Source of the DNA: Himantopus leucocephalus
Taxonomy: Eukaryota; Chordata; Aves; Charadriiformes; Recurvirostridae
DNA length: 64,000 nucleotides
Assembly: GCA_003993805.1 (NCBI GenBank)
Contig: RSEF01000003.1
Location: forward strand, 43,268,050-43,332,049
Reading direction: 5' to 3'
Below, piece by piece: positions 13,076 to 26,197 of the stretch (its first letter is position 1; each line of letters begins with the position of its first letter). The position numbers and the translations under genes were made by a program. The notes beneath the pieces were generated by a model. The model was not told the origin of the DNA, did no database searches, and saw only the letters and a list, made by a program, of their open reading frames with translations.

Positions 13076-16000
13076 ATCCCCCCCAGGCATTCCCTAGTGG
13101 TCAGCAGCAACGCTTTCTCTTCATCAGAGTCTGGGTGCCATCTTTTGTAGCATTCCCAGTGACATAATTTCAACCTGATGGACAAAACCAAGTCTCATAT
13201 GTGACTTTTTGTTCTGGCAGTTCCCTTAGACATGATCAGATTTTTTTTTTCCTGATGATCTATTGATCTAATGTACTGCAGTTTCATTGATATTCCCATA
13301 TTAATTCCACTGTTGTCTGGCATCACAGAAACTTTTGCTTGCTCATGCAGTGTAAATTAGCTTCAGCTCAATTAACCTCTTGACATATGTTGTTTTTTCC
13401 AATTTCTCTTCAGACCTGCTATTTTCCTTCAGACTGTCAGCACTCGGCTCCTTTGGTGAACACTTCTCTGCATTGCAATACTGTGCTATTTCAGTAGTGG
13501 CTACTATGACACAAGGGCACAAAACCGCTTCACAGCACAGTTTTCTGAGGAAGGCAGCTGCCTGCCCTGGTCCACGAAAGCTCCTGGCTTCTTGGTCCAG
13601 AAAGCCTGCATTATCTCAGTGAAAACAGAAATTAGACAATGGAAAAGCACAAGAGCTGAAATGAAGCTTGTGAACTTACATTTCCATTTAATGCCTATGC
13701 CTCTATAAGAAGAATTTGACCCAGTACTGTCAGGGTTAGGTGTGTACAATATGCAGCATACTGAAGCAGTTTACCCTATTCATCTTCATTAGCTCCTTTC
13801 CTTTAAATTCCCCCTAATTCAACAAGGGGAGCTCCACTCATTATGGTCAAGAAGGGTATAACTGCATGTGAAGAACACACAGATTTCTAATGGTGAGCTC
13901 CTATTTAATTGAATTTGGTGAATGACAACACCATGACATTGCTAAGATTAATGACTCAATAATTTTTGAGACAAGGCAAAACGTGAAGTAAATTGATTGC
14001 ATTAATTTATTTTTTTTCCTTGGAAACAGTACTGCATACCAGCTCAGCAGTGTCCTGGAGAGAATGCTTTGCAAAAGTGAAGCCCATCTACCCCTTCTCC
14101 ATTCAACTCTTGCACTCTGACATCATTTTGGAGTAACTCTTAATGTAATTTCCTAGTTGCAGAGATGCAGGCTGACAATAATTGAGCTGAGATCTCGACA
14201 GACCAAAAGATTAATGCAGAGGGATTTTTGGAGTGGAAACTTCAGTTATTATTAGATTATTCAAGAGCAGGAGAGAAGGTGTCAGAGCATGGAATGGAGG
14301 ACTGCAGTGACTGTACATCTCACTCTTGAAAAGGTATGAATAGATTTTAATTTCTGTCACCTTGTTAGTAACTCTTATTCACATAAAAATCAGTTCTTGC
14401 CTAAATGCAATGCCAGACATAACATCTTGTTTAAAAATCCAGACAATGAAATGGCTTCTTATTTCCTACATGTGGCATAAGTTGAGATGGCTTTTCACCT
14501 AGTATCTGTGACAGTGTCTGTCAAAAGTGTCTCTGTGAAGTATAGAGAGTAGTGTTTGGTATTGCTCAACATCATGTGTAGTATCGCTTTTTTTTTTAAC
14601 AAAACAGTCACCGAAAAACAATGGTTTTAAGTCTAGCGAGAAGACCGGACATTATTACACAGTCATAGTGTTTTGTTTATCTGCAGAAGAGAGTGACAAA
14701 GACAGGTATTCCAGAGCTAGGATTTTGCTAATTAGGGTATAGATCAAAAACGTCAATCAAAGGATCTTGAGGAGAAGGGAAGACAGAAGTAAGGTAACTG
14801 TTTATATGATGCCATGTGGAGTCCAGAAACTAATCACAAGTGTTGAGAAGAAAGTTTTCTCAAGTAAGCTATGTGAAAACTGGGGTATATGAGCTTTGGA
14901 TGGCATGGAAGAACAGTCTTAGCTTTTGCCCTCTACCCTTCCCTCCCTTGGGTTAATGGGGAGTGACAGGGGAGACAGTAGCTGCGGCATCCATCTCTGG
15001 CAAAGAAACGCCATCTTCTGTAAATAAAGGGAGATTTTGGTGCCTAACATAAGATAAAAGAAAAACGTAAAATGGCCAAGGTCCACATAGGATCTTTACC
15101 AGTAAGTATAATCTTAACAGTGGGGATTTTATTACTTTATCTGTTTGTATCCTATTGCATTATTGCAAATACTTTTCCCTTAAATTTTGTCTATCTGTTA
15201 GTTAAACTTACCCAGAGTTAGGTGACACATGACAACATGTTCCTCAGCCAAAGTTGGTGGCCTATAGATCAAGGGTCCTGGTATGGGTGCCCTGCTTCCC
15301 AACACAGCCCTTTCAGGAAGAAAAGGCAGCTCAGGATCACAGAAGCTGTGTTGGCCCGTCCAGGATTGATCTGCCTTCTCAGGGCTCCCCAGGGAAGAAG
15401 GATCTCTTGGAAAGCAGGCACAAAAGAAAACCTCCAGGCATGTCTGAAAGGGACAATTCCTGCATGCTGCAAGTCCCAGAAAAGGTGATAACAATGCCAT
15501 CTCTCTTGCCATCTCCTCATTCATTCTCTGTGCTTCTCTGCTTTTAATCCTAGAACGGATCCAAACGCTGTGCGATGGTGCAGAACAGACGCTGTTGAAC
15601 CAGAGCCTGAGAAGATCAGGGCTGGCCACCACAATGGAGCTCCCAGTTCCTGTGGCAAAAATTGGAGACGGTCCACAGCACTGCTCCTGTGACAACTGCA
15701 GAAAAGCCAATTCCTCTGAGAAACTAGGTCCTTGGACACTAACTACATCCTTCTGGCTGGGGGCTGCCTTCTTGCAAAAGGGCTCTAGATGTAGGCATTG
15801 AGGTGGTACTTCAGGAGGAATAATAACACAGGAAAAAAAGATCAGAATTCAGGCCTACTGCGATGTGGTAGGCCTTTGAAATGTAATGCAAACCAGTTGT
15901 TCACTCAACTAATATTTGGGGGCACCTGCAGCCTAGGATTTCATCTTCTTTGCTGTCTGACTGAAGGGAATTTCATCACCGTAGACATTTATATGAATTG

Positions 16001-17599
16001 CAATTATGTTTCTGCACAAGTGTGGCTTCTTGTGCAATGGACAATATTGGAGGAAAAAAAAAGCATTTTCTGTCTGAAAACAGATAATTTTCTACCTCAA
16101 TGGCTACATGTGATCTCCTTATTTTAGTGCTGTATCACTTATCCTGCTGTCCAACTGCAAGCCACCTCACCCAGACCTAAGGGCACAAGAGATGACATGA
16201 GCGAGGAAAACTGCTTCTTTCAATAATATCACAGAAGCACAGAGAGTTTATGACCCTGAAAAGATAAAGTTTTACAGTCACAGTATAGTGAATCATTGCA
16301 AGTTTTGAAGCAAAAAGGGCAAGGACAAGTTTCCCTTGAACAATAAATAAACTCAGGAGGTTCAAATACCTTTTGATATGAGCTGATGATCATCACTCAG
16401 TGTCTGAGACTCCACCACAGAGGCAGAACCTGTGCATTCAAGGGTTTCTACAGCATTGTTCTCATATGCCTGGACAAAGGCTCATTGCACACTTATAGTC
16501 ACATTTACATGAATGTCTGCTCCTTCCTTTGGGGTACCGTCAGCTGTGCAGTCCCTATTTCAGGCACCATGGCCTGTCTCAGAGTAGTGCTGGAGGCTCA
16601 AAAGTCTGCATGAAGTTTACAAGAACTGAAGTTAAAGATCGTCCCTGCAAATCAGAGTGTGGGTGCCACAAGCCAGGCATTCAGAGGCAACCAAAACCAT
16701 TTTGAAAATTACGACCTTTGGGGAGATTGTGTCACGTGCAGACTGACATGAATTTATCAATGTTTGGCCAGGAATTCCAGCCATCTGAAGGGACTATTAG
16801 CAAAGGAATATGCTAACGATCTGCCTTGCTCTTAACCAGAGGGAAAAGCACTGAACTATAGCCCATGGTCAGCCGAATTTGCTCCAGCTGTGTTGTCCAG
16901 TGAGTCTAGGAGCAGCTCGAAGGCATGGTGGGGGGAAGCAAGGAACACTGGGAGGGAGCAGAGTCAGCACTGGACAAAGGCTCCCCAGGCATGTAGGGAT
17001 CTATAAAACCAGTCTTCTTGCTCCTCCTGCCACTGGGGAAATAGGCAGGATGAGTGCAATGACTGTCCTTGTTAAAAGGGCTGCCCCAGCAATAGCCACT
17101 GCCTCGTACACTCTTCCTTCTCTTCCTGGCAGGAGCACCAGGAGGCAGTCTGGTTTCCCAGTGTGGTGGCACAGGTACAGCAGTCAGAAGGGAAACCAGC
17201 AAAGACCTGAACTAGTGGGGTGTGAATGACTTAGAGATGCTTTCCCTCCCACCCCCATGACAGCTGGCTCTATGACTTTTGTACTCCACCCTCTCCCTTC
17301 CCTCCCATCTGTTGGAGTTAAGGATTTTGGTATGTTCTTGGTTGCCAAAGAAGAATATCTCTAATGCATTCCTCATTAAAGTGGCACAAGTGGGCAGCAC
17401 TTCAAGGAAGCCACACACGATATATAGGACTCTGGGTTTTACTGTGAGACAAAAGGCAGGGATCTCATCAGGGTTACATTTGCCATCATTAATCAGCAGA
17501 AGAAAAAATCCTTTAGCAGTGCTGACAGTCCCAGTTTTGGCTTCCTACTAGATTTAGACCAGATGTGACTCGAGTAACAAAGCAGTTGTGGAAAAATAA
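13076..17599. other. gene-free stretch
   Basis: No gene recognised. The longest frame is 170 codons on the minus strand (15198-15710). It overlaps plus-strand frames of 88 and 97 codons, has no recognisable domain, signal peptide or membrane pattern, and looks like a chance frame. The 13800-14800 part is AT-rich with frequent stops. Confidence 0.5.
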
Positions 17600-17650
17600 T
17601 AATCGTTTCCTCTTATTCTGTAAGTGAGAAACCTGCAGGTGCTCAGCTCC
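17600..17650 (-). repeat. MIR-like SINE fragment, antisense
   Basis: 'aatcgtttcctcttattctg' followed by 'taagtgagaaacctgcagg' tracks the antisense MIR core (attatcc-cattttacagatgagaaactgagg) with many substitutions. The borders are not determinable by eye. Confidence 0.35.
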
Positions 17651-20600
17651 TAATTAAATAATAGTGATAGTGAAGTGTGTGGGTGAAGGAGACATCCAGA
17701 TGGATTGCCGGTTCTCCACTGTGTGTTGCCACATGCCTTCACTGACTTCAGCTCAGTCAACGGCTAGTTTAGATGGAGCATTTGCCTTTGCACTTTACCC
17801 TGGGCCAGAGGTGGCTCAGGTTTCTCCTCAGGGCAGAATATGGACTACTTGTGCCCTCCTAGGAAGGAGAAGCTGAACAACTTCCATCACAATAATTTTA
17901 GGGGCTTGCAAAGATAACTGAGTAACCCTTCTCTTTTCAGTGCTGGCAACTCCTCTCCCCCTTTCCCAACTTCTCCTCCACAGAAGCAGCAGCAACAGTG
18001 ATTCCTCAGGAGGCTGCCACAGGCAAATTAGGACATGGGGCCAGTCTTTTTGCTGCATGCTCACAGACACCTCCCACAGATAAACAGTTACTGTGATGAC
18101 ACCCAGTCCTGGCCACACTCTTTGCCTTATTCCATGATGCAGCTACGCTGGAAGGAGATGGCTGAGGGAGTTTGGCCAGAGTCCCTTCTCCCTCTTCTTT
18201 TAGACCTTTGCTAAAAGTGAGTGGCATCACCTATTCAAAACGCTGTCTGCATTCCCTATGAATGGGTCTGCACCCTTCAGGGCTTCACAGGCATTGGAGC
18301 TTGTTTGGGGGTTTGTTCGTACTCAGTTTTGTTGTGCCACAGCTCAGGATGGCAGACAAGCCAGTGCGGGAGGTTTGCAGTGCTCCTATGGTACAAAACC
18401 AACTGCAAACACATCCTGNTTTGTGTCACCATGTAGAGCAGCAGTATCAGGAAGTCTTGGTGAATCTTGCCATACCAATTATCAAATGGGGAAAAACGGC
18501 ACCTGTAGCATCCCTGGGTTGTATGCACCATGAAATCAGTAGGAATCTGTGAGGTAAATGCTGAGTACTGACTTATTTGAAGTCAGACATTGTTTCTAAA
18601 TGTGCTGGTCTTACACTGATTGTACTAAGTGTGGGACTGAGCTTACCAGTAAGAAAATTATGTGGGTTTCAAGATGGTTTTGCAAAGATTTCTGGCATCA
18701 ATTTTCTTCTTGACAGTGTCTGCAGGACTCAGACTCATGAAGAGCGTTTACACAGCCACAATAAATTCTATTTTTATTTCACATAATTTGCATAAATTTT
18801 TCCAAGTTCCTGAAACAATAGGCACAATATAATTGGCCTTCAAGGAGTCTCTGGATACATTACAACTCAGAAATTATAGGGGCGTTGGTACTATATGGTG
18901 TCTTTCATCCAAATAAGACAGGGTTCTCAAAACATCGGGCAAGCCCAATACAACTGTACATAGTTATGAATTGCCTGGCTACAGAAATATGGTCTGTCCT
19001 GCAGCCCATGAGGAAATGTGGAGAGAAAGGTAGGAGGAGATGTGTCCCAGAGCAGCGGGTCTGGGCTGTGCCTGGCAGTGTTATGAACACACTCAGCAGA
19101 ACGGGGAGCAATGGCTCATGCCAAAAAAACATCTTCCAGCTTTGAAGTAAGCGGCAAAGGGCCAGCTCAGGATACAAGATCTGAGGCACCCACTGGAGTG
19201 GGTATTTCTCTCCTTGTCTGTGTTCAGTGAGACTGTAGATGAGGAGTGATGTGTTTTTGTGTGTGATGTGTGCACAGGTACAGCTCACTCAGCCATCACT
19301 AAACCACAGTCTGCTCTGAAGTGGCAGACAGATGCCTCTAAACTGGATGCATGTCTACACAAAAGGTTTGTGATCAGTACTTTATACAAATAAGTTATAA
19401 GGAAACTGAGACATGTAAACTGTAATAACATAACTGGAACTCACCCAGGACACTCAAGGCAGCAACCTTTCATTACTGCTGTGAAGATTGACGTGGGAGC
19501 TGGAAGAGCTCTACAAATGGCTAGATGTTTATAGCTTGTTCAAAAGACTGCACCTCTGACAGCCAACTGTCCCCTGGCACTATTTTATTGCACTTAGTGA
19601 GAAGGGAAAGAAAAAGGCCAATCGCTGACCTACTTCTCGTGGCACCTACTTTTGCCATGTGTCATTCCAGGCACTGGAAAAGTCCCAAAGTCACCTCATT
19701 TATGGTATTTAGCTGTGCTTCAATGCTAGGTTGTGGAAAAGAAAGCACACAACTATAAAATAAAATGTGCTACAAATGAAATCAAATAACTGAGGCTAGA
19801 GAATAATGGTAAATGGCCAGCTAGCACAGAAATAATCATTTTACTACTTTGAATTACAACGTATCGAGGGAATTGTCATTGAGTCCAGTTTTATTAATGC
19901 AATACATAACTGATTCAGAGGAGGCAAAATGCAAACTCCCTCCTGAATTAGTTTAACCAGTGTGAATTTGTGGGTAGACCAGGCCTCAGTCAGAACAAAG
20001 GAGAAAATAATCCCCTTGTAATGCAGCATTTAACACCTAGCAGGCAGGTGATAATTGCTTCAGTCCAAGGGGATTAGCACATTGTAACCTCATTATAATG
20101 TAAAATGTAACTTCCCTATATGGGGTTGTCTACATGAAAAACTTATAGTAATATAAACAAAGGTATGAATTCAAACTGATTTAGTTTTACTGGAATAATT
20201 CCTAGTGAGTTTATTTCTTTGGAGAGAAGAAAGTGTTTTGTTTGTAGTACTCGGGTTTTTTTCCCCCTTCCTTTTTCTCTGCAGTTTAGTCAATAATGTT
20301 TTACAATTAATTCACCATAAATCAAAAAGTACCACTATTATTTCTGAACAAGAACATTCACACAAAAAGTCCAGTCTGATGTAAATTATATTATCTGACT
20401 CTACATTTTTTATCAATGTAACTAATAAAATCTTCCTGCATAAACAAGCTTTAGGCAAAATCAAACTTTGCTTTAAACAGATGGTGCAGTTTCATGACAG
20501 GCTTAAACAGCCCTAAATTTATCTTGCCACCGCCCTTAGTGATGGCGGTAACATTAAGGGGGGGGCAGTATATCCAGACAGATCAGGTACTTTTAAAATA

Positions 20601-21161
20601 AACTTACAAGTAAAGATTAAAGGGAAGAAAAGGGGAAAAAAAGAGGAAGGATTCCTTTTCTCCATTTTGGGAAAGGATCAGTCAGAGTAGGGAGCAAGAG
20701 ATGGCAGGTTGCCTCCATCTAGCCGGGGTTTAGACTGATGTCGGCTGACTGTGAAACCACACAGTATTTTTCTTATATTCTGAGTATGGTAACTTAAGCT
20801 GTCTGAAAACCAGACACCCTGGTCTGAGTTACTCTTTCAGTTTTTTTCTATTGTCAACGGAGAGAGAACAGGCCTCCCAGGCTCTTGACCTGCCTGAGGC
20901 ACTTAGCTTAGTGGATCCTGTGTCTTTTCATTAATTAATGCTGTGTGAGATGAACCCCACCCTGAATGTCCAATGAAATATGCTGAAGCGGTTCAGTGAA
21001 CTTCACTTCAAATACTGTGTTTTTTTAAGAGTTCACCCCAAATGAGAGACACTGGATGTCAGCCAAATCCCCCACCACTTAATAACACCAAAGCATTCCT
21101 AAACTAAAGAAGTATATGGTTTGGGGGAGTCAGTTTTTATTAACTAGCAAGCATGCTTAAT
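17651..21161. other. gene-free stretch with one possible MIR scrap and one ambiguous base
   Basis: No gene recognised. Frames are 127 codons or fewer and lack family features. A single N lies at 18419. 'ataaggaaactgagacatgt' at about 19398-19418 may be another antisense MIR scrap. A strong acceptor-like run (pyrimidine tract ending ctctgcag at 20284) has no matching donor within a convincing distance. The 19800-20520 part is AT-rich and could be conserved non-coding DNA; only alignment would show this. Confidence 0.45.
20529..20565 (+). other. two overlapping short inverted repeats followed by a G8 run
   Basis: ACCGCC at 20529-20534 pairs with GGCGGT at 20544-20549 around a 9-base loop. CCCTTA at 20533-20538 pairs with TAAGGG at 20555-20560. 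The two stems share bases 20533-20534, so both cannot form fully together. An eight-G run follows at 20558-20565. Each stem is only 6 bp, so this may be chance. Confidence 0.4.
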
Positions 21162-21457
21162 TGTATGGACCCATCACTACAAGAAAGGTATTGAGGTGCT
21201 GGAGCGTGTCCAGGGAAGGGCAACAAAGCTGGNNNNNNNNNNNNNNNNNNNNNNNNNNNNNNNNNNNNNNNNNNNNNNNNNNNNNNNNNNNNNNNNNNNN
21301 NNNNNNNNNNNNNNNNNNNNNNNNNNNNNNNNATGTGGCACTTAGGGACATGGTTTAGTGGTGGTTTTGGCAGTGACAGGTTAATGGTTGGACTTGATGA
21401 TCTTAAAGGTTCCTTCCAACATAGACAATTCTATGATTCTAAGATACTATGATTCTA
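21162..21457 (+). mobile_element. CR1 LINE, 5'-truncated 3' end, interrupted by an assembly gap
   Basis: Left of the gap, 'tattgaggtgctggagcgtg' followed by 'tccagggaagggcaacaaag' is standard avian CR1 sequence from the end of ORF2 and the 3' region. Right of the gap, 'atgtggcacttagggacatg' and 'gttggacttgatgatcttaa' continue to the CR1 3' end, 'ggttccttccaaca', with the terminal ATTCTATGATTCTA-type short repeats. CR1 copies are normally cut at the 5' end during insertion and end in these octamer-like repeats rather than poly(A), exactly as seen. Both flanks are the same element in the same orientation. From memory of the family, the part between them should be roughly 300 bp, so the gap size is nominal. 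The copy is non-autonomous. Confidence 0.93.
21233..21332. other. assembly gap, 100 N
   Basis: Exactly 100 N replace the middle of the CR1 copy. The round number suggests a placeholder for an unknown length. Translations that cross it are artefacts. Confidence 0.98.
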
Positions 21458-24400
21458 AGTAGTAATGCCTTTAAGGAATACTCATACACAGAAACAGTAG
21501 ACAAACATGCATTCTTGCTAAAGCAAAATGATTTCTGATCTTAGTCGGAATTTTGGCTTAATTGCTGGTGCAGGATCAGATGCATGCAATACTTGTGACA
21601 TGAAGATGTATGAAAAAAAAGCAATTACCAGTGGTTCAGTGCAGAGTGAAGTCCCACCGCTAGAGCTGGTACCTGAGCTGGCCACCAGGGCCCCCTTCAC
21701 TGTCCTGGGTTATCCAGAGCATGGCTGGAGCTGGCAGAGGGGCGAAATTCTCCAAAAGAGATGCATGATACTAAGAGCCTCAGTAAAAGCTGGTATTGAG
21801 GAATAGGTATAGTAACAATTTCATGCCAATCTAACTGCCCTTGTACTCTGGGGCTGCTCTGCTTTGTCTGCTGCTGCAATAAAATGATAATGCTTTTTTG
21901 TAGACAAGTCCTGAGGAGAGTTTCCAGATTATACATTACTCTTTAATGTATTTCTGTTGTTTATTGCATCAAGCCACTTCAGTAGCAAACAGTAAAAACT
22001 CATTTTATCAAGTACCCTGAACCAACATTAATTAAGGCTCAATTCCACTCTGAAAATGTGTGGTGTTATGCTGATTTTATAAGTGATCTAAGCGAGGAAA
22101 AGGGTTAAGAGAACTCTGGCCTGCAGCCACAACACGTGGGAGCAGGGGAGTGCTGGCTGTGAGGGTCTTCTCCCAGATAATGGCAGAATCAAGAGTTTTA
22201 TCACACACTTCTTTCCATTTCTCCCTAAGGAGCAAGCTCCAATGAGGTCTCACCTGGCTGTCATTTTATGCATAGCCAAGGTCAAAACAAAGAGTAAAAT
22301 ATGAAAATCTAATCTTCTTCGCTAATGCAAAATAACTTCTTTCTGTATGTAACCTCACACATAGTTCAGCCACTCAGCTATGAGAGACTAAAGATTGCTT
22401 TCAAAGGCTTAATTCAATTTTGGCAAGCTTGCTGTGAACTCCCAGAGAACAATGTGGGTGCCTCCCTGCCTTGCCTGAAAGGGATACATCGCAAAGCTCT
22501 CCAGGGTGAGCTCTTTGATTTCAGATGCACTCTTATATCAGTCAGCTCAGATGTTTCCTTCAAATTTGAATCACCTGGGGATTTGGCTGCCTTATAAACA
22601 ATGCATGTTGCCACTTTACACACTAAAGAAGTCTAAGGAAAATTCTTCTTCCATGTGCTGTAAGCTTTCTCTTAACAAGTAGGAGTATACATACGGGGAC
22701 ATGTTTTTCGAAATAGGATTTCTATTAGATATAAAATGGTATGTAATACCCCAGCTATGTTTTGCTCTAAGAAAGTACTCTAGGGTTCTTTGGCCCTTTT
22801 TATACATGGGTGATCAAAAGCATTTGTTAATTGTTCCATTAACTTCTCACCACTTGCTGCAGTCAGTGGAGTTAGGCACCGAGGAGCATACGAAAATCCA
22901 AGTTAGAGGTGTGTCTCTTCAGCCACTCTGAAGACATTCTTTCAAACACCCAACATACAGTTCTTTGCAGCTTCCTCTGAAGAATGTGTCATTGCTGGTA
23001 CATTACTGGCTACATAGATTAAGTTTTTATCATATTTTTCCCCCCTGTGTATACTACTGATGCCAATGGAAGCTTGTCATTTTGGGATAGATGGGATCAG
23101 CATCAAGGCCTGCATTACTTCCTGGAAGCCAGGGTGACAAGTGCACTTCCTTACATTGGAAGTGTAGTTGGGAATGCCTCCTGATCCTCCTGTTCAAGAT
23201 CTTACCAGGCGGCTTTATAGACAAATACCTTCCTTTCTAGTGGCACTACTTTCAAGTATTTAGGATTAACAATTTTTTCATACAAATTGTTAGCATCAGT
23301 ATCAAGCAATAAAGCATCTTTAAAAAGAAACATGTTGTTCAATTTAATTGGAAACATCTAATGGATGAGGCTATCTAGAAATAGGTCTTTTGCTGGAAAC
23401 ACTTATCTCCCTACAGCAAGTGCAGTTAACGGTTTGCTAATTCTTTATAAGAGGCATTAATCTTTCTGTGCTTGTTCCCCCAAACAACTGGAAGAAATTA
23501 AGTTTCTTTTTAATTACTCTGCAACATCTTTACTACATTATTCAATTCAGTTTCAACAATAATAGTACTTAGCACATACATAGCATTTAACATCTTCATA
23601 GTGACCTACAGCATTAATGAATGCATTCCAAAACACCCTGCACTTGAATTAAATAGGTATACTACTGCAGGTAAACATCTATTTCCTTTGCACCTTTTGT
23701 GGTGTAATTTAAGATTACACAAACATAAGAGAAATCATACTCCTGTTATATGTCTAGGACCAGACCCAGGTCCTAGGATTTCTCCCTGTTCTGTTTACCT
23801 TCAGCTGTTGTTTGATGTAACTTTCTCATCACGTACTCCTGTCGAGGAGAAAAGCTCTTTTGGGATAAAGTATGTGCAACACTCTTTTAGGAAACTATAA
23901 ACTGGAGGCAGTTCTCCAGCCTGGGAAAGGAGATAGAGAGTTATTTTTACTCTTAAATTCCTTTGGGGGAGACACACTCAGATACGAGCGTGACAAGAGC
24001 CATACAAGTACATAGAGTGAGAGAGAGTGAGAGAAGGAAAGAAGTGATTAATGCAGCTTGGCTGCACTACTAGCTAGAAGATGAAACTGAACCTGCAAAC
24101 CCAACATTTTGACCAAAAGATTTCTTTCCAACTGTGGTCACTTTCCAGTTAAAGATACCAGCGGTGCTGTTAACCCTGCTTTCAAACCTCTCTGTCAATA
24201 GCTATCACTACCAGCTAGGAATGACTCCTCTTCCTAAAGCAAATGACTAGAGAGAACCAGTACCAATTGCTCTTCCCAAGCTGCTGGCTATGCTCAAATC
24301 ACTCCCAGACTCCTCTCAGGTCTCGCTGGAAGTGGCAAGTCTCCAGGGAAGCATGCCAGGAATCAGTTGAGTAGCGATGCCTCACTTGTGCACCAACAGG

Positions 24401-25812
24401 AAAAGAGGAGGTCCTCGATGAGAAACGGTACAGGAGTCCCCGCACTGTGCCACAGCCAGGACCCCAGGGTGCCACATCCTCTCCCCCCCTTGCTCTGCAG
24501 AGCTGCTAAGAGCAAAGCCGCCAAGCCAGGCCCCTGCACAGCCCTGGATAGTGACACATACAGCTCCACTGCCAGTGCCAACAGCGCTGGAAACTCTGCG
24601 GGACAAACAGGCACATGCAAGTACAGCGAGGGAAAGGTCATTTCTTCTTGACTCTTGATTTGACTCGGGGGCAGATGCACCGGCCACCACCAGCCCTCAT
24701 GATGTAGACCAAAGAACTCTGAAATTAGTAGTGGAATAGCGGGTATGAAGAGAGAGTCTCGTAGTGATTTTGCTTTTGGTTATTTAAAGAAGACAGAAAT
24801 GTCTAGAAAATTCAGGCAGCAAAGTCAGCTGTGTTTCTAGGAAGGTTACATATTTTTATGCTTTGTTTTTTTTGGGGGGGGTATCTGTGAGACTGCAAAT
24901 ATAATTCGTAGATGTATCAAACTGCAGCCTAAGAAACCCTGAAAGATTTTCCACAGTGTGGACATTTCTCCTCAGGAGCTGTGTGTGACTCACTGTTCCT
25001 GTCAACCAGGTTAATGTGCCTCTAAATTTCACCTGACAGAAAATGTATCACAGTGTCAGCTGCATTAGGGAATGACGAACACGGCCCGATGGTGGTACTG
25101 TCAGACACCTCGAGGTTGCTCTCAGCAAGCACAGGTGGAGGGATTAACCTGCCTCGGTTCCAACAAAATAAAAGGACATGGCCAGCTCGAGGACACATTA
25201 AGACAAGTTCAGCAACTTGTAAAAGCACTCATTAATCTCTCTAAAATGAGCCTCCCAGGTTCTTGGAGGGAGGGCATGTTGAGTTGGAATTTGTGTGGCC
25301 CGATCATAAGCAGAAAATCCACTTAGAAACAGTGTTTGGCCTCTAAACAGCATCTGCTGCTTTGAAATTGCCTTCCACCAGCCCATGGATCATGGCAGGC
25401 ATGGCCTGTGCAGCCACAGGGAGCTTGTTGGCTCCAATGAGTGTTTGGGACATGCTGAAATGGGGCATGCTCTGCAGCACTGGTGGCCAGCATGCTCCAA
25501 AGGTGCTCATGTTGCTGTTGACCAGGGGAGTTCCTAACAGCTTACCCTGCTTTTGGGACCCAGCCTTGTGGCTGCCTGCATCATGGATGGGCCAGTATGG
25601 ATGGGATTAGCTGGAGATAAACTCAGTGGGTCCATAGACTGTTACTGCCTCTACGTGAGAAGACCGATGCCTTTAGCTTTGGCCATACGGACTTCAGCTT
25701 TTGTATTGAGGGACACAAGTTCTCTCCCTGTACATATCCTAACTGGAATTAGGATCATATGCACCCTGTCCAAAAATTGTGTTTATTTTTCTAGAACTGG
25801 GTTTTCCAAGCT
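21458..25812. other. gene-free stretch
   Basis: No gene recognised. The 24360-24690 part is GC-rich and has open frames on both strands (94 codons plus, 102 and 105 codons minus) that overlap and have no recognisable domain. A GA-rich stretch occurs at about 24017-24040 and a T8G8 block at 24866-24881. 'gtcagtggagttaggcaccg' at about 22863 may be an old repeat scrap. The AT-rich 23250-23620 part holds nothing identifiable. Confidence 0.5.
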
Positions 25813-26001
25813 TGTCCTGGTTTCAGCTGAGATAGAGTTAATTTTCTTTCTAGTGGTTGCTATGATTTCAGATTTGGTATGAAATGAATGTCAATAATGC
25901 ATATTGTTTTATTTGTTGCTAAGTGATGTTTATACTAGTCAAGGACTTTTTTCAGCTTCCCATAGAAGTTGGGAAGGAGCATAGACAGAACAATGGAATG
26001 G

Positions 26002-26047
26002 CCAATGGAATATTCCGTACCATTGACATCATGCTTGGTATATAAAT
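26002..26047 (+). promoter_or_regulatory. LTR core promoter: CCAAT box and TATA box
   Basis: CCAAT lies at 26002-26006 and TATATAAAT at 26039-26047, about 33 bp further on. The spacing is normal for an RNA polymerase II promoter. Transcription would be expected to start about 25-30 bp after the TATA box, near 26065-26075, heading towards higher coordinates. The elements look intact. Whether they are active is unknown. Confidence 0.65.
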
Positions 26048-26191
26048 GGGGGTTGGCCGGGGGGCCAGAATCCACAATCTCTGCTCAGGTCAGGCTGGGC
26101 AACCAATTCACCAGGCCGTGAGACTGACTTGTGTCTTGTTTATTCTTTTTCCATTATTACTATTGTTATTTTCCTTTTCTGTTATTGTTCT

Positions 26192-26197
26192 ATTAAA
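26192..26197 (+). terminator. LTR poly(A) signal ATTAAA
   Basis: ATTAAA is the commonest variant of AATAAA. It lies in 'tgttctattaaactgtcttt', a conserved part of this LTR family, about 145 bp after the TATA box, as expected for the R region. A pyrimidine-rich stretch follows at 26220-26270. Confidence 0.55.

Noticed and set aside
15198..15710. 170-codon minus-strand open frame
   Set aside because: No recognisable domain, and plus-strand frames overlap most of it.
24866..24881. T8G8 block
   Set aside because: Simple homopolymer junction, prone to sequencing error, with no further structure.
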